A stretch of 64,000 nucleotides of DNA from Streptomyces caelestis (GCF_014205255.1 NZ_JACHNE010000001.1:2294001-2358000), one strand, 5' to 3'. Shown: positions 33,707 to 44,654, numbered from the stretch's first letter. Notes: generated by a model not told the origin, from the letters alone. Program-made: numbers and translations.

Positions 33707-35071
33707 TCACCGCTCTCCGGACGAGCGCGCCGCCAAGGCGCGCCGTCGCATCGTGTTCCATCTCCGGGGACTCCGGCCGGAACCGGTTCCCCCAGTCTCC
33801 CGCTTTCTACCAAAGCGGGGTTGCCGCATCGCAAGCGCCGCCCGCGCAGCGGGCTCGTCTCGCGCGAAGGCGATCAGCAGCCCGATGGCGAACATGGTCG
33901 GCAGCAGGGCGGACCCTCCGTAGGAGAACAGCGGGAGGGGGACGCCGGCGATCGGCAGCAGACCGAGCACCGCACCGATGTTGATCACGGCCTGGGCCGT
34001 GATCCAGGTGGTCACGCCTCCCGCGGCATACCTCACGAAGGGGTCCTCCGTGCGTCCGGCCACGCGGATACCCGCATAGCCTAGAGCCGCGAAGAGGGCG
34101 AGTACCGACAGCGTCCCCGCCAGGCCCAGTTCCTCACCGGTGACGGCGAAGATGAAGTCGGTGTGGGCCTCGGGGAGTTGCCCCCATTTCTCCACACTCG
34201 CACCCAGCCCGGAGCCGAAGATTCCGCCCGAGGCGAGGGCGTAGATGCCGTGCACGGCCTGCCAGCAGTCGACCGGGCCGGACTGAGGTTCGGTGGCGCC
34301 GAGGCACTGCAGGCGGGCCATCCGGTTCGAGCTGGACGTGATGAGGATGGTGCCGAGCACCGCGGCGATCGACAGGACACCGATGAACAGCCGGGTGGGA
34401 GCGCCCGCCAGCCACAGCAGGCCGAACAGGATCGCCGTGAGGATGATCGCCGTGCCCATGTCGCCGCCGATCATGATCAGTCCGAGCAGCATGAACGCGG
34501 CCGGGACCAGCGGGACGAGCATGTGCTTCCACTGGGTCAGCAGCTTCTTGTCCTGCTTGCGGGCGAGCAGGTCGGCGCCCCACAGCACGAGGGCGAGCTT
34601 GCCGAACTCGCTGGGCTGGATCTGGAAGGAGCCGCCGAGGGCGATCCAGTTCTGGTTGCCGTTGACCGACACTCCTATCCCGGGGACCTGCACCAGGACC
34701 ATGAGGAAGACGGCGCCCGCGAGGATCGGGTAGGCCAGCGCGCGGTGCAGTTTCACCGGCATCCGTGAAGCGGCGAACAGCAGCCCGGCGCCGAGTACGG
34801 CTGCGAGCAGCTGCTTGCGGAAGAAGTACGAGCCCGGCAGCGACATCTGGAGCGCGGTGATCTGGGAGGCCGAGTAGACCATCACCAGGCCCAGCACGGT
34901 GATCAGCAGACTGCCGCCGAAGATGAGGTAGTAGGCGGTCAGCGGCCGGTCCCAGCCCCTGCGCGCACGGGTGTAGAAGGCCAGGACGCGGTTCTCGCGG
35001 GCGAGCCGGGGCGCGGCGGGGCGCTTGGGAGTGCGTGGGACCGAAGGCCGTCCGGTGCGGCTGGTGGGCAT
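33707..35071 (-). CDS. ftsW: FtsW, septal peptidoglycan polymerase (SEDS family)
   Basis: A 454-residue polytopic membrane protein with about ten helices, starting LTAYYLIFGGSLLITVLGLVMVYSAS. SEDS signatures are visible: NGNQNWIALGGSFQIQPSEFGKLALVLW, GGDMGTAIILTAI and the C-terminal VINIGAVLGLLPIAGVPLPLFSYGGSALLPTMFAIG. It is the glycosyltransferase that polymerises lipid II at the septum, paired with the transpeptidase FtsI encoded upstream. In the large loop there is a Cys pair (LQCLG, VDCW) common in Streptomyces FtsW. Basic Arg-rich tails flank the core. A 135-nt gap separates it from murD. Confidence 0.96.
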   Translation of the reverse strand: MPTSRTGRPSVPRTPKRPAAPRLARENRVLAFYTRARRGWDRPLTAYYLIFGGSLLITVLGLVMVYSASQITALQMSLPGSYFFRKQLLAAVLGAGLLFAASRMPVKLHRALAYPILAGAVFLMVLVQVPGIGVSVNGNQNWIALGGSFQIQPSEFGKLALVLWGADLLARKQDKKLLTQWKHMLVPLVPAAFMLLGLIMIGGDMGTAIILTAILFGLLWLAGAPTRLFIGVLSIAAVLGTILITSSSNRMARLQCLGATEPQSGPVDCWQAVHGIYALASGGIFGSGLGASVEKWGQLPEAHTDFIFAVTGEELGLAGTLSVLALFAALGYAGIRVAGRTEDPFVRYAAGGVTTWITAQAVINIGAVLGLLPIAGVPLPLFSYGGSALLPTMFAIGLLIAFARDEPAARAALAMRQPRFGRKRETGGTGSGRSPRRWNTMRRRALAARSSGER

Positions 35072-35206
35072 CGCCGCTCACTCCGCCATGCCGGAGGGGA
35101 GCGTTCCGCAGCGAACACTCCCCGGCCGCTCGGGCACCAGCCACATCCGTGTCACGTGTCCCTCCCAGATACGCCCGGCACCGCCGCCGGGCGAGGCGGA
35201 CCCGGG

Positions 35207-36634
35207 TCAGCCGTCGGCGGAGCCGAGCTCGCGAACGGCGTCCGCGAAAGCGTCCCCGCGCTTGTTGTAGTTGGCGAACATGTCCATGGAGGCGCAGGCC
35301 GGAGCCAGCAGCACCGTGTCACCGGTGTGAGCGAGCCGCCGCGCCTCCTGCACCGCCGCGCGCATCGCCCCAGTGTCGGTCCGGTCCAGGTCGACGACGG
35401 GTACTTCCGGGGCGTGTCGCGCCAGGGCTTCGCGGATCAGCGCGCGGTCCGCGCCGATCAGCACGGCCCCGCGCAGCCGCGGCGCCGACTTGGTGACCAG
35501 CTCGTCGAAGGTCGCGCCCTTCGCGAGCCCGCCCGCGATCCACACGATCGACTCGTAGGCCGCCAACGAGGCTTCGGCGGCGTGGGTGTTGGTGGCCTTG
35601 GAGTCATCGACGTACGCGACCCCGTCCACGTCGGCCACGTGCGCGATGCGGTGGGCGTCCGGGGTGAACGCCCGCAGGCCGTCCCGTACGGCCGTGGCGG
35701 GCACGCCGTACGCCCGCGCGAGGGCCGCCGCCGCGAGGGCGTTGGCGATGTTGTGCGGGGCCGGCGGGTTGACGTCGGCGACCTCGGCGAGCTCCTGGGC
35801 GTTCTTCTGCCGGTTCTCGACGAAGGCGCGGTCGACCAGGATGCCCTCCACGACGCCGAGTTGGGAGGGCCCGGGCGTGCCGAGGGTGAAGCCGACGGCC
35901 CGGCAGCCCTCCTCGACGTCGGCCTCGCGGACGAGGTCCTCGGTGGCCTTGTCGGCGACGTTGTAGACGCAGGCGACGCGGTTGCCCTCGTAGATCCGGC
36001 CCTTGTCGGCGGCGTACGCCTCCATGGAGCCGTGCCAGTCGAGGTGGTCGGGGGCGAGGTTGAGCACCGCGGCCGAGTGTGCGCGCAGCGACGGCGCCCA
36101 GTGCAGCTGGTAGCTGGACAGTTCCACGGCCAGCACGTCGTACTGCTCGTCGCCGAGCACCGCGTCCAGCAGGGAGACGCCGATGTTGCCGACGGCGGCC
36201 GTGCGCAGGCCCGCCGCCTTCAGGATCGAGGCGAGCATCTGGACGGTGGTGGTCTTGCCGTTGGTGCCCGTGACGGCCAGCCAGGGGGCCGCGTGGGGGC
36301 CGCGCAGGCGCCAGGCCAGTTCGACGTCGCCCCAGACCGGGACGCCCGCCTGCTCCGCCGCCGCGAACAGCGGCTTGTCCGGCTTCCAGCCGGGCGCGGT
36401 GACGATCAGCTCGGTGCCCTCGGGCAGGGTGTCGCCGTCACCGAGGCGCACGGTGATGCCGAGCGCCTCCAGTTCGGCGGCCTGCGCCCGCGCGCGCTCG
36501 TCGGCGCCGTCGTTGACGGCCGTGACGATCGCGCCGAGGCCGTGCAGCACCTTGGCCGCCGGGACGCCGGAGACGCCGAGCCCGGCGACGGTGACGTGCT
36601 TGCCCTTGAACTCCGAGGACACCGAGGAGGTCAC
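35207..36634 (-). CDS. murD: UDP-N-acetylmuramoylalanine--D-glutamate ligase
   Basis: A 475-residue Mur ligase that adds D-glutamate to UDP-MurNAc-L-Ala. The N-terminal domain opens with [20 protein letters not shown]; the ATP P-loop is [38 protein letters not shown] is the family-specific block that includes the carbamylated lysine region, and [17 protein letters not shown] opens the C-terminal domain. The GTG at 36634 overlaps the mraY stop (GTGA); an in-frame ATG 15 nt upstream (MGSGQ) is the alternative. Part of the wall-precursor operon. Confidence 0.96.
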   Translation of the reverse strand: MTSSVSSEFKGKHVTVAGLGVSGVPAAKVLHGLGAIVTAVNDGADERARAQAAELEALGITVRLGDGDTLPEGTELIVTAPGWKPDKPLFAAAEQAGVPVWGDVELAWRLRGPHAAPWLAVTGTNGKTTTVQMLASILKAAGLRTAAVGNIGVSLLDAVLGDEQYDVLAVELSSYQLHWAPSLRAHSAAVLNLAPDHLDWHGSMEAYAADKGRIYEGNRVACVYNVADKATEDLVREADVEEGCRAVGFTLGTPGPSQLGVVEGILVDRAFVENRQKNAQELAEVADVNPPAPHNIANALAAAALARAYGVPATAVRDGLRAFTPDAHRIAHVADVDGVAYVDDSKATNTHAAEASLAAYESIVWIAGGLAKGATFDELVTKSAPRLRGAVLIGADRALIREALARHAPEVPVVDLDRTDTGAMRAAVQEARRLAHTGDTVLLAPACASMDMFANYNKRGDAFADAVRELGSADG

Positions 36635-37725
36635 TTGTCCGCTGCCCATCCTGCGTAGAAGAGGCCCAGTCCGACGATCACACAAATGCCCTGAATGATC
36701 CAGAAGCGGACCACGACGAGCACTTCGGACCAGCCCTTGAGTTCGAAGTGGTGCTGGAGTGGCGCCATCCGGAAGACGCGCTTCCCGGTGAGGCGGAAGG
36801 AGCCGACCTGGATCACCACGGACATGGTGATCAGGACGAAGAGGCCGCCGAGGATGGCGAGCAGCAGCTCGGTGCGTGAGCAGATCGCGAGGCCGGCGAG
36901 CACACCACCGAGCGCGAGCGAACCGGTGTCACCCATGAAGATCTTGGCCGGCGAGGTGTTCCACCACAGGAAGCCCAGGCAGGCGCCCATCAGCGCGGAG
37001 GCGACCACCGCGAGGTCGAGCGGGTCGCGGACCTCGTAACAGGCTCCGGGGTTGGTCAGGGTGCCCGCGTTGGCGCAGGACTCCTGGAACTGCCAGACGC
37101 CGATGAAGGTGTAGGCGCCGAAGACGAGCACCGAGGCGCCGGTGGCCAGACCGTCCAGACCGTCGGTCAGGTTCACGCCGTTCGACATCGCGAGGATCAT
37201 GAACAGCGCCCAGACGACGAACAGCACGGGTCCGATCGTCCAGCCGAAGTCCGTGATGAACGACAGTTTCGTGGACGCCGGGGTGTTGCCGCGGTTGTCC
37301 GCGAACTGGAGCGAGAGCACCGCGAAGGTGATGCCGACGATCAGCTGGCCGGCCATCTTCGCCTTGGCCCGCAGACCCAGCGAACGGCGCTTGACGATCT
37401 TGATGTAGTCGTCGAGGAAGCCGACCAGGCCCATGCCGACCATCAGGCCGAGCACCAGCAGACCCGAGAAGGTCGGCGCCGCGTCGGCCTCCGGGTCCAG
37501 ATAGCCCGTGATCACCTTGGCCAGGAAGTACGCGGCGACCGTCGCGAAGATGAAGGCGATACCGCCCATGGTCGGCGTACCGCGCTTGCTGGCGTGCTCG
37601 CGCGGGCCGTCGTCGCGGATGTACTGGCCGTAGCCCTTGCGCGCGAGCAGCTTGATCAGCAGCGGAGTGCCGACCAGGGTCAGGAAGAGGCCAATGACTC
37701 CTGCGAACAGGATCTGCTTCATCAT
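36631..37725 (-). CDS. mraY: Phospho-N-acetylmuramoyl-pentapeptide transferase
   Basis: The 364-residue polyprenyl-phosphate transferase that makes lipid I from UDP-MurNAc-pentapeptide and undecaprenyl phosphate. Ten membrane helices are expected. Signature blocks are [21 protein letters not shown], the catalytic [34 protein letters not shown] and [12 protein letters not shown], plus [15 protein letters not shown], the histidine-rich loop at the end. The ATG (MMKQILFAG) overlaps the murF stop by 4 nt. A larger periplasmic loop with two cysteines (ESCANAG, GACYEV) is a Streptomyces feature. Confidence 0.97.
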   Translation of the reverse strand: MMKQILFAGVIGLFLTLVGTPLLIKLLARKGYGQYIRDDGPREHASKRGTPTMGGIAFIFATVAAYFLAKVITGYLDPEADAAPTFSGLLVLGLMVGMGLVGFLDDYIKIVKRRSLGLRAKAKMAGQLIVGITFAVLSLQFADNRGNTPASTKLSFITDFGWTIGPVLFVVWALFMILAMSNGVNLTDGLDGLATGASVLVFGAYTFIGVWQFQESCANAGTLTNPGACYEVRDPLDLAVVASALMGACLGFLWWNTSPAKIFMGDTGSLALGGVLAGLAICSRTELLLAILGGLFVLITMSVVIQVGSFRLTGKRVFRMAPLQHHFELKGWSEVLVVVRFWIIQGICVIVGLGLFYAGWAADK

Positions 37726-39128
37726 CGGGCGGAAACCTCACCCTCGGCACCGGACTCGAGCAGCGCCTGCGCCACGCTCTCGAGGCCGACCGAACGGGAC
37801 GCCTTCACGAGTACGACGTCCCCCGGGCGCAACTCGCTGCGCAACAGGTCGACCGCCGCCTGTGCGTCGGACACGTGCACCGACTCCTCACCCCACGAAC
37901 CCTCGTTATATGCGCCCAGTTGCAGCCAGGCGGCTTCCCTGCCACCGACCGCGACGAGCTTGCTGACGTTGAGCCGGACGGCCAGCCGTCCGACCGCGTC
38001 GTGCTCGGCGAGAGCCTCGTCCCCGAGCTCGGCCATCTTGCCGAGCACCGCCCACGTTCGACGCCCCTTGCCGATGGCCACGAGCGCACGCAGCGCGGCC
38101 TTCATGGACTCGGGGTTCGCGTTGTAGGCGTCGTTGACGACCGTCACGCCGTCCGGGCGCTCGGTGACCTCCATCCGCCAGCGGGAGAGGGAGCCCGCCT
38201 CGGAGAGCGCGACGGCGATCTCGTCTGCGGACATGCCCAACTCGTGGGCGACGGCGGCCGCGGCGAGCGCGTTCGACACGTGGTGCTCACCGTACAGGCG
38301 CATGGTCACATCACTTGCACCGGAGGGTGTGTGAAGCCGGAACGCGGGCTGTCCGGTGTCCGTGAGTCGCACGTTCTCGGCGCGAACGTCCGCTTCGTCG
38401 GACTCTCCGAAAAAGACCACCTTCGCCTTCGTACGGGAGGCCATGGCCCGTACGTAGGGGTCGTCCGCGTTGAGGACGGCCGTCCCGTCCTCCGGGAGGG
38501 ACTCGACGAGTTCGCCCTTGGCCTGTGCGATCTGCTCGCGGCCGCCGAACTCGCCGATGTGGGCGCTGCCCACGTTCAGGACGAGGCCGATCTTCGGGGG
38601 CGTGAGATTCGTGAGGTAGGAGATGTGCCCGATGCCGCGGGCCCCCATCTCCAGGACGAGGAACCGGGTCTCCTCGGTGGCGCTGAGCGCGGTCAGCGGC
38701 AGCCCGATCTCGTTGTTGAGGGAGCCGGGCGTGAACACCGTCGGCGCCTTGCGCTGGAGCACCTGTGCGATGAGGTCCTTGGTGCTGGTCTTGCCCGCCG
38801 AGCCGGTGAGGGCGACGAGCGTGGCACCGAGACGTCGTACGACGTGCCGCGCGAGGGCGCCGAGGGCGGACTGGACGTCGTCCACGACGATCGCGGGCAC
38901 GCCGACGGGCCGGGTGCCGAGCACGGCCACCGCTCCGGCCTCGACGACCGCGGCCGCGAAGTCGTGGCCGTCCGCACGCTCGCCGGCGAAGGCGACGAAC
39001 AGGCTGCCCGGCCCCGCCTCGCGGGAGTCCCGGACGACCGGCCCGGTGACCTGGACGGTCGGATCCGGTATGTCGTGCGTCTGCCCGCCGACGACTTCTG
39101 CGATCTCGGCGAGGGAGAGGGCGATCAC
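37722..39128 (-). CDS. murF: UDP-N-acetylmuramoyl-tripeptide--D-alanyl-D-alanine ligase
   Basis: A 468-residue Mur ligase that completes the pentapeptide by adding D-Ala-D-Ala. The N-terminal domain starts [15 protein letters not shown], with [27 protein letters not shown] as the UDP-sugar binding part. The P-loop is [13 protein letters not shown], and [30 protein letters not shown] and [16 protein letters not shown] are typical of MurF. GTG start chosen because the longer frame adds unrelated residues and enters the murE 3' end region. 28 nt after murE and overlapping mraY. Confidence 0.96.
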   Translation of the reverse strand: MIALSLAEIAEVVGGQTHDIPDPTVQVTGPVVRDSREAGPGSLFVAFAGERADGHDFAAAVVEAGAVAVLGTRPVGVPAIVVDDVQSALGALARHVVRRLGATLVALTGSAGKTSTKDLIAQVLQRKAPTVFTPGSLNNEIGLPLTALSATEETRFLVLEMGARGIGHISYLTNLTPPKIGLVLNVGSAHIGEFGGREQIAQAKGELVESLPEDGTAVLNADDPYVRAMASRTKAKVVFFGESDEADVRAENVRLTDTGQPAFRLHTPSGASDVTMRLYGEHHVSNALAAAAVAHELGMSADEIAVALSEAGSLSRWRMEVTERPDGVTVVNDAYNANPESMKAALRALVAIGKGRRTWAVLGKMAELGDEALAEHDAVGRLAVRLNVSKLVAVGGREAAWLQLGAYNEGSWGEESVHVSDAQAAVDLLRSELRPGDVVLVKASRSVGLESVAQALLESGAEGEVSAR

Positions 39129-39156
39129 AAGTTCATCCCCTGGATCATGCGGGATT

Positions 39157-40812
39157 TCATCCCTGGGTCTTCTGAATGGCTTCGCGAAGCACCTGGCGGT
39201 CGTCGAAGGGACGGACCACCCCGGCGATGTCCTGCCCCTGCTCGTGCCCCTTGCCCGCGACCAGCACGGTGTCGCCGGGCTCGGCACGGGCGACGGCGGC
39301 GGCGATCGCGGCGGCCCGGTCCTCGAAGACCGCCACTTCGCCGCGCTCGTGCGCGGGCACGGAGGCCGCGCCCTGGAGCATCGTGGCGAGGATCGCGAGG
39401 GGGTCCTCACCACGGGGGTTGTCGGAGGTCAGTACGGCGGTGTCGGCGAGCCGGGCCGCGGCGGCACCCATGGGCTCCCGCTTGGTCCTGTCCCGGTCGC
39501 CTCCGCAGCCGAGGACGATGTGCACCTTGCCCTCGGTGACCTTGCGCAGGGCGCGCAGCACCGACTCGACGGCATCGGTCTTGTGCGCGTAGTCGACGAC
39601 CGCGAGGTAGGGCTGTCCGGCGTCCACGCGCTCCAGGCGGCCCGGCACGCCGGGTACGGCGGCGACGCCGTCGGCGGCGGCCTGCGGGTCGAGCCCGGCG
39701 ACGGCGAGGGCGACGATCGCGGCGAGGGTGTTGGCCACGTTGAAGGGGCCCGGCAGCGGCGACTTCGCGCTGATCCGCTCGCCTTTGGGCCCGATGACGG
39801 TGAACGTCGAGTCCAGCCGGCCGATCTCCACGCCCTCGGCGCGCCAGTCGGCGTCGGGGTGGCCCTCGGCGGAGTAGGTGACGACCGGGACGGTGGCCTC
39901 CTTGGCCAGCCTGCGGCCGTACTCGTCGTCGACGTTGACCACGCCGAGCTTGCTGCGTTTCGGCGTGAACAGCTGCGCCTTGGCCCGGAAGTAGTCCTCC
40001 ATGTCGGAGTGGAACTCCATGTGTTCCGGGCTGAGGTTGGTGAAGACGCCGATGTCGAAGACGCAGCCGTCGACGCGGCCGAGGACCAGGGCGTGGCTGG
40101 AGACCTCCATGGCCACCGCCTCGACGCCGCGTTCGCGCATGACGGCGAACAGGGCCTGCAGGTCGGTGGCTTCGGGGGTGGTGCGCTCGGACTTGATGCG
40201 CTCGTCGCCGATGCGCATCTCGACCGTGCCGATCAGGCCGGTGGACCTGACGGTCTTCAAGCCGCCCTCGACGAGGTAGGCGATGGTGGTCTTGCCGGAG
40301 GTGCCGGTGATGCCGATCTGGAGCAGGTCCCGGCCGGGGTGGCCGTAGATCGTGGCGGCCAGCTCGCCCATCCGGGCGCGCGGGTCGTCGACGACCAGAA
40401 CCGGCAGCCCGGCCGCCGCGGCGCGCTCCGCGCCGGTGGGGTCGGTCAGCGCGGCGGCCGCGCCGAGGCTCGCGGCCTGGTCGGCGAAGTCGGCGCCGTG
40501 CAGACGGGCGCCCGGGAGGGCGGCGTACAGATCGCCGGGGCGCACGGCGCGCGAGTCGTGGGTGATGCCCGTGACGTCGGCGGCGCTCTCCGGCGCGAGA
40601 GCACCCAGTTGGTCGGCCAGTTTCGCCAGGGGTGTGGCGGAGACCTGCGCCGGCCTGGGCGGCCCGGGGTATGTCACGGGATGGCCCTTCTGGGTGGTTT
40701 GGGACTGATCAGCGTGTGGCACGGCGGTGAGCGTACCGGGCGTACCCGCCTCCGGGCGAAGTGAGGGGCGGGGGGCGTTCTGGTTCCCGGGATCGGGGGT
40801 GATCGTTGTCAC
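39157..40812 (-). CDS. murE: UDP-N-acetylmuramoyl-tripeptide synthetase
   Basis: A 551-residue Mur ligase that adds the diamino acid at position 3. The P-loop is GITGTSGKTTIAYLVEGG, followed by ERTTPEATDLQALFA, MEVSSHALVLGRV and the carbamylated-lysine block FHSDMEDYFRAKAQLF. The DNPR motif (TSDNPRGEDP) marks diaminopimelate rather than lysine specificity; Streptomyces walls contain the LL isomer. A disordered N-terminal extension of about 55 residues precedes the fold, longer than in E. coli. The first ATG (MTTITPD) is used; initiation nearer GHPVTYPG is possible. Confidence 0.95.
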   Translation of the reverse strand: MTTITPDPGNQNAPRPSLRPEAGTPGTLTAVPHADQSQTTQKGHPVTYPGPPRPAQVSATPLAKLADQLGALAPESAADVTGITHDSRAVRPGDLYAALPGARLHGADFADQAASLGAAAALTDPTGAERAAAAGLPVLVVDDPRARMGELAATIYGHPGRDLLQIGITGTSGKTTIAYLVEGGLKTVRSTGLIGTVEMRIGDERIKSERTTPEATDLQALFAVMRERGVEAVAMEVSSHALVLGRVDGCVFDIGVFTNLSPEHMEFHSDMEDYFRAKAQLFTPKRSKLGVVNVDDEYGRRLAKEATVPVVTYSAEGHPDADWRAEGVEIGRLDSTFTVIGPKGERISAKSPLPGPFNVANTLAAIVALAVAGLDPQAAADGVAAVPGVPGRLERVDAGQPYLAVVDYAHKTDAVESVLRALRKVTEGKVHIVLGCGGDRDRTKREPMGAAAARLADTAVLTSDNPRGEDPLAILATMLQGAASVPAHERGEVAVFEDRAAAIAAAVARAEPGDTVLVAGKGHEQGQDIAGVVRPFDDRQVLREAIQKTQG

Positions 40813-40876
40813 GGGGCGGGTCCTGGTGGCTCGGTGGTGCTCGGTGCTGATCAGGGCTTGACGGTTCGGGGACGGA

Positions 40877-42835
40877 TCAGTTCTTGAACGTGACAGGCAG
40901 TCTCGCGGGCGTGGCCCCGGTCGGCGGGACCTGGAGGGACTTCAGCGCGAACTCCATGACCTGCTTGTAGACGGGGCCGCAGATCTGGCCGCCGAAGTAG
41001 TTGCCCTTGGTGGCGTTCTGGATGGCGCAGTAGACGGTGATGCGGGGCTTGTCCGCGGGCGCGAAACCGGCGAACGACGAGGTGTAGCCCTTGTACTTGC
41101 CGGTGGCCGGATCCACGCGGTTGGCCGTGCCCGTCTTGCCCGCGACGCGGTATCCGGGGATGCGCGCCTTGGTGCCGGTGCCCTCCTCGTCGTCCACGAC
41201 CGACTCCAGCATCTGGGCGAGGGTCTTCGCCGTCCTGGCGCTGACCACCCGGGTCTTATCGGGCTTGGGTGCCGGGGTGAAGCGGCCGTCGGGGCCCTTG
41301 CTGCCGCGTACGAGCGTGGGTTCGACGCGGACGCCGCCGTTGGCGATGGTCGAGTAGACCGACGCCGCCTGCATGGCGTTGATGGAGACGCCCTGGCCGA
41401 AAGGGATCGTGTACTGCTGCGAGGTCGACCACTTGTCGGGCGGGGCGAGGATGCCCTTGGTCTCGCCGGGGAAGTCGAGGCCGGTGTAGCTGCCGAGGCC
41501 GAACTTGCGCAGGTAGCCGTAGAGGACCTTGTTGGACTGGGCCTGGGTCCTGCCGAGCTGGCCGGTGGCGAGGATGGTGCCGATGTTGCTGGACTTGGCG
41601 AGGACGCCGTTGAGCGTCAGGTACCAGGTCGGGTGGTTCACGTCGTCCTTGAAGAGCCGGTCGCCGCGGTGCAGCCGGTTGGGCACGACGACGTGGGTCG
41701 TCGGGGTGGCGGCGCCCTCCTGGAGGACGGCCGCCATCGACATGACCTTGGCCGTGGAGCCGGGCTCGAAGGCGTCCTGGAGGGCCGCGTTGCCGAGGGC
41801 GGCCGAGTCGGCGTCGGACAGGTCGTTCGGGTCGAAGCCCGGCGAGTTGGCCATGGCCAGGATCTGGCCGGTGCGGGTGTCCTGGACGATGACGTAGCCG
41901 CGGTCGGCCGCGGACTCCTCGACCTGGTCGCTGATGGCCTTCTGGGCGGCCCACTGGATGTCGCGGTCGATGGTGAGCTCGACGTCGCTGCCGGGCACGG
42001 CGGGGGTCTCGGTGGAACCCGCGGTGGGGACGAGCCGGCCGCCGGACTGGGCGTAGCGGATCTTGCCGTCCTTGCCGGCCAGCTGCTTGTCCAGCTGGAG
42101 CTCGACACCGCCGCCGGGCTTGCCCTCGCCGTTGACCCAGCCCAGTATCCCGGCGGCGAGGTCGCCGTTGGGGTACACGCGCTTGCTGGTGGCGACGGAG
42201 AAGACGCCCGCGAGGACGTTGTGCGTGGACTTGTCCGTCTGCTCCTTCTTCGTGAGCGCGGACTTCAGGTCCTTGATCTGCTTCCAGACCTGTGGGGTCT
42301 GTCGGGAGGCCAGCTTGACGTAACGCAGCGCCTTGTTCTTCGGCCGCAGCTTCTTGACCAGGGTCTCCTGCTCCTGGCCCAGGATCGGCGCGAGCAGCGC
42401 GGCCGCCTGCTCGGGCCCGTCCCCGATCTTCAGCTGGTCCGGGGCGAACATCGTGGGGTCGGCCGTGATGTCGTAGGCGTCCTCACTGGTCGCCAGGGCC
42501 ACACCGGACCGGTCGGTGATCTCCCCGCGGTCCGCGGCCAGCACCTGCCCGACATACCGGTTCTGCTCGGCCTTGGCGGCATACGTGCTCGCGTCGACGG
42601 CCTGCACCTGGAACAGCCGCACGACGAACGCGATCAGCACCAGCGTCAGCGCGAGCCCGACCAGACGCAGCCGGGGACGGGGGCTGCCCAGCCGAAGGGT
42701 CTTGGGCGCCGCCTGACGGGCCGGGGCCGGGCGACGGGCCGCCGGACGGGCACCGGGGCCGCGGCGCCGGGCGACGGGGCGAGCGCTCCTGGCCGGGCCG
42801 GGCACGCGGCGGCGCGGGGGTTCCCTGTCGGTCAC
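40877..42835 (-). CDS. ftsI: Septal penicillin-binding protein FtsI (PBP3, class B)
   Basis: A 652-residue transpeptidase. A very basic, Pro/Arg-rich cytoplasmic tail of about 55 residues precedes the membrane helix (LVGLALTLVLIAFVVRLFQVQ). The dimerisation domain begins RGEITDRSGVALATS. Catalytic motifs are S360-T-A-K in EPGSTAKVM, SSN in LAKSSNIG, and KTG in VAGKTGTANRVD. It crosslinks septal peptidoglycan together with FtsW. The C-terminus ends soon after the transpeptidase domain with no PASTA repeats. GTG start 5 nt after the ftsL stop, with GCAGGTGA as ribosome-binding site inside the end of ftsL. Confidence 0.96.
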   Translation of the reverse strand: MTDREPPRRRVPGPARSARPVARRRGPGARPAARRPAPARQAAPKTLRLGSPRPRLRLVGLALTLVLIAFVVRLFQVQAVDASTYAAKAEQNRYVGQVLAADRGEITDRSGVALATSEDAYDITADPTMFAPDQLKIGDGPEQAAALLAPILGQEQETLVKKLRPKNKALRYVKLASRQTPQVWKQIKDLKSALTKKEQTDKSTHNVLAGVFSVATSKRVYPNGDLAAGILGWVNGEGKPGGGVELQLDKQLAGKDGKIRYAQSGGRLVPTAGSTETPAVPGSDVELTIDRDIQWAAQKAISDQVEESAADRGYVIVQDTRTGQILAMANSPGFDPNDLSDADSAALGNAALQDAFEPGSTAKVMSMAAVLQEGAATPTTHVVVPNRLHRGDRLFKDDVNHPTWYLTLNGVLAKSSNIGTILATGQLGRTQAQSNKVLYGYLRKFGLGSYTGLDFPGETKGILAPPDKWSTSQQYTIPFGQGVSINAMQAASVYSTIANGGVRVEPTLVRGSKGPDGRFTPAPKPDKTRVVSARTAKTLAQMLESVVDDEEGTGTKARIPGYRVAGKTGTANRVDPATGKYKGYTSSFAGFAPADKPRITVYCAIQNATKGNYFGGQICGPVYKQVMEFALKSLQVPPTGATPARLPVTFKN

Positions 42836-42840
42836 TTCCG

Positions 42841-43290
42841 TCACCTGCCGGAGGTTGGGGTGGGGCCGTTGGGCATGGCCTCGGGGGCCAGGACCAGGGG
42901 GATGTGGGCGGAGGTCTGCCGGACGCCGGGGGCGGGGCTGGGGACGCCCTTGACGGTGCCGTCCGGGGCGAGGAACGCGGGGTCGCCGCCGGGGACCATG
43001 CCGAGTTCGCGGGCGCGGCGCTGGAGTGCCTCGGGAGCGGAGTAGGCGTCGATGTCCCGCTGGAGGGCCTGTTCCTCGTCGGTGAGGCTCTTGGTCTCGC
43101 GCTGGAGGTCGTCGAGTTTGAACGCGCCTTCGCTGAGGGCCGAGTTCAGTACCAGGAGACCGATGAGACCACCGCCGAGGAGGAGGACCACGAGGAGCAC
43201 GAAGGGGGTGCGGGCCGCCTGCCCGGGGCCGGTCGGGAAGAGCTGCGCGAGACGTGCCGCCCTCCCCTTCAGTTCGGGTTTGCTGCTCAC
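42841..43290 (-). CDS. ftsL: FtsL-like septum protein
   Basis: A 149-residue bitopic protein. A short cytoplasmic tail (MSSKPELKGRAARLAQLF) is followed by one helix (TPFVLLVVLLLGGGLIGLLVLNSAL) and a coiled coil with a heptad pattern (FKLDDLQRETKSLTDEEQALQRDI), ending in a PEALQRRARELGMVP motif as in septum-formation initiator proteins, then a Pro-rich tail. Its place between rsmH and ftsI identifies it as FtsL. It should form the FtsQLB complex that activates FtsWI. Confidence 0.88.
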   Translation of the reverse strand: MSSKPELKGRAARLAQLFPTGPGQAARTPFVLLVVLLLGGGLIGLLVLNSALSEGAFKLDDLQRETKSLTDEEQALQRDIDAYSAPEALQRRARELGMVPGGDPAFLAPDGTVKGVPSPAPGVRQTSAHIPLVLAPEAMPNGPTPTSGR

Positions 43291-43321
43291 TCACGCTCCC
43301 TCGGTCCGGCCTGCACACGCC

Positions 43322-44278
43322 TCACTCGACGTCCTCCCTGATGCGCTGGGCCCCGCGCAGCCGCGCCGGTGCCGCTCGCCGGTTCTCGGCGATCTCCTCC
43401 TCGGTGGGGAGTTCGGCACCGCGCGTGAGCAGCTTGAGCCGCGGCTGGTAGCGCTCGGGCACGACGGGCAGCCCGGGCGGCGCCGTGGTGGCGGCACCCG
43501 CCGCGAACACCTGCTTGACCAGCCGGTCCTCCAGCGAGTGGTACGACAGCACCGCGATCCGTCCGCCCACGTCCAGCGCCTTCACGGCGGCCGGGATCGC
43601 CCGCTCCAGCACGGCGAGCTCGCCGTTGACCTCGATGCGCAGGGCCTGGAAGGTGCGCTTGGCGGGGTTGCCGCCGGTGCGCTTGGCGGCCTGCGGCAGC
43701 GCGTCCCGGATCAGTTCGACCAGCCGCGCGCTGGTGCTGAACGGCTCCTTCTCGCGCTCGCGCACGATCGCGGACACGATCCGCTTGGCCTGCTTCTCCT
43801 CGCCGTACGCCCGCAGGATGCGCACCAGCTCGCCGGGCGGGTACGTGTTGAGGACCTCGGCGGCGCTGACCCCGGCCGTCTGGTCCATGCGCATGTCGAG
43901 CGGAGCGTCCTGGGCGTAGGCGAAGCCGCGGTCGGCCTCGTCGAGTTGCATGGAGGAGACGCCGAGGTCGAACAACACGCCCTGCACGCGCGCGATGCCG
44001 AGCTTGTGCAGCACCTCGGGGAGCTCGTCGTACACGGCGTGGACGAGCGTGGCGCGCTCCCCGTAGGGCGCGAGGCGCTCGCCGGACAGGCGCAGGGCCT
44101 CCTTGTCGCGGTCGAGGGCGACGAGGCGGATCCCGGGGAACCTCTCCAGGAGCGCCTCGCTGTGGCCGCCGAGGCCGAGCGTGCAGTCGACGACCACCGG
44201 CTCCGGCCCCTCCAGGGCGGGTGCCAGCAGATCCAGGCACCGCTGGAGCATCACCGGGACGTGTCGACTCTGGCTCAA
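43322..44278 (-). CDS. rsmH: 16S rRNA (cytosine-1402-N4)-methyltransferase
   Basis: The 318-residue SAM-dependent methyltransferase (MraW) that modifies C1402 in the ribosomal P site. [13 protein letters not shown] opens the fold; the SAM loop is [19 protein letters not shown], and [32 protein letters not shown] and [12 protein letters not shown] are family blocks. It opens the dcw operon here; mraZ, which precedes rsmH in many bacteria, is not present. The start codon is TTG (LSQSRHVPV), with GAGAGGG 5-10 nt upstream. Confidence 0.96.
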   Translation of the reverse strand: MSQSRHVPVMLQRCLDLLAPALEGPEPVVVDCTLGLGGHSEALLERFPGIRLVALDRDKEALRLSGERLAPYGERATLVHAVYDELPEVLHKLGIARVQGVLFDLGVSSMQLDEADRGFAYAQDAPLDMRMDQTAGVSAAEVLNTYPPGELVRILRAYGEEKQAKRIVSAIVREREKEPFSTSARLVELIRDALPQAAKRTGGNPAKRTFQALRIEVNGELAVLERAIPAAVKALDVGGRIAVLSYHSLEDRLVKQVFAAGAATTAPPGLPVVPERYQPRLKLLTRGAELPTEEEIAENRRAAPARLRGAQRIREDVE

Positions 44279-44496
44279 GGGGCCCTCTCAGGTCCGGCGC
44301 GCGGCCGTGCGCACCGCCGGGTCCCCGCCCGCTCGTGAAGGGGAGGCCTGCCGGCGCCGGAAGCGTCAGCCGGCCGGGAGCGGGAGGAGGCCGAGCCGTA
44401 CGTACGCGCCGCGCACGTGGGGAGATCTCCGGTCGTCGCCGGGGGTCTCCGGGGAAAACAGTCCAGCGGGGAGAGTCTCGCCTCCCGCTTCGCGTC

Positions 44497-44524
44497 ACTT
44501 TAGTCCACCCTGTCTCCCGGTCAA
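44497..44524 (-). promoter_or_regulatory. Candidate promoter of the dcw operon
   Basis: On the minus strand TTGACC (44524-44519) and TAAAGT (44502-44497) are separated by 16 nt, a near-consensus vegetative promoter. Transcription would begin near 44490, leaving a GC-rich leader of about 210 nt before rsmH. The remaining 370-bp divergent region up to the carbonic anhydrase gene shows no coding frame of its own. Confidence 0.55.
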
Positions 44525-44654
44525 TCAACCGGCCTGCGCGTCGCGACCGCCGGCACAGCACCCTTGTGGGTTACCTCACAACCCCGCCTCGCTGACATTC
44601 TTTGTCCACTCTCACAAGGGGCTTGGACAGGTTGTGACCAGTAACGTCATGGCT

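Noticed and set aside
44279..44490. mraZ in front of rsmH
   Set aside because: No MraZ-like AbrB fold is encoded in the leader; only GC-rich non-coding sequence is seen.
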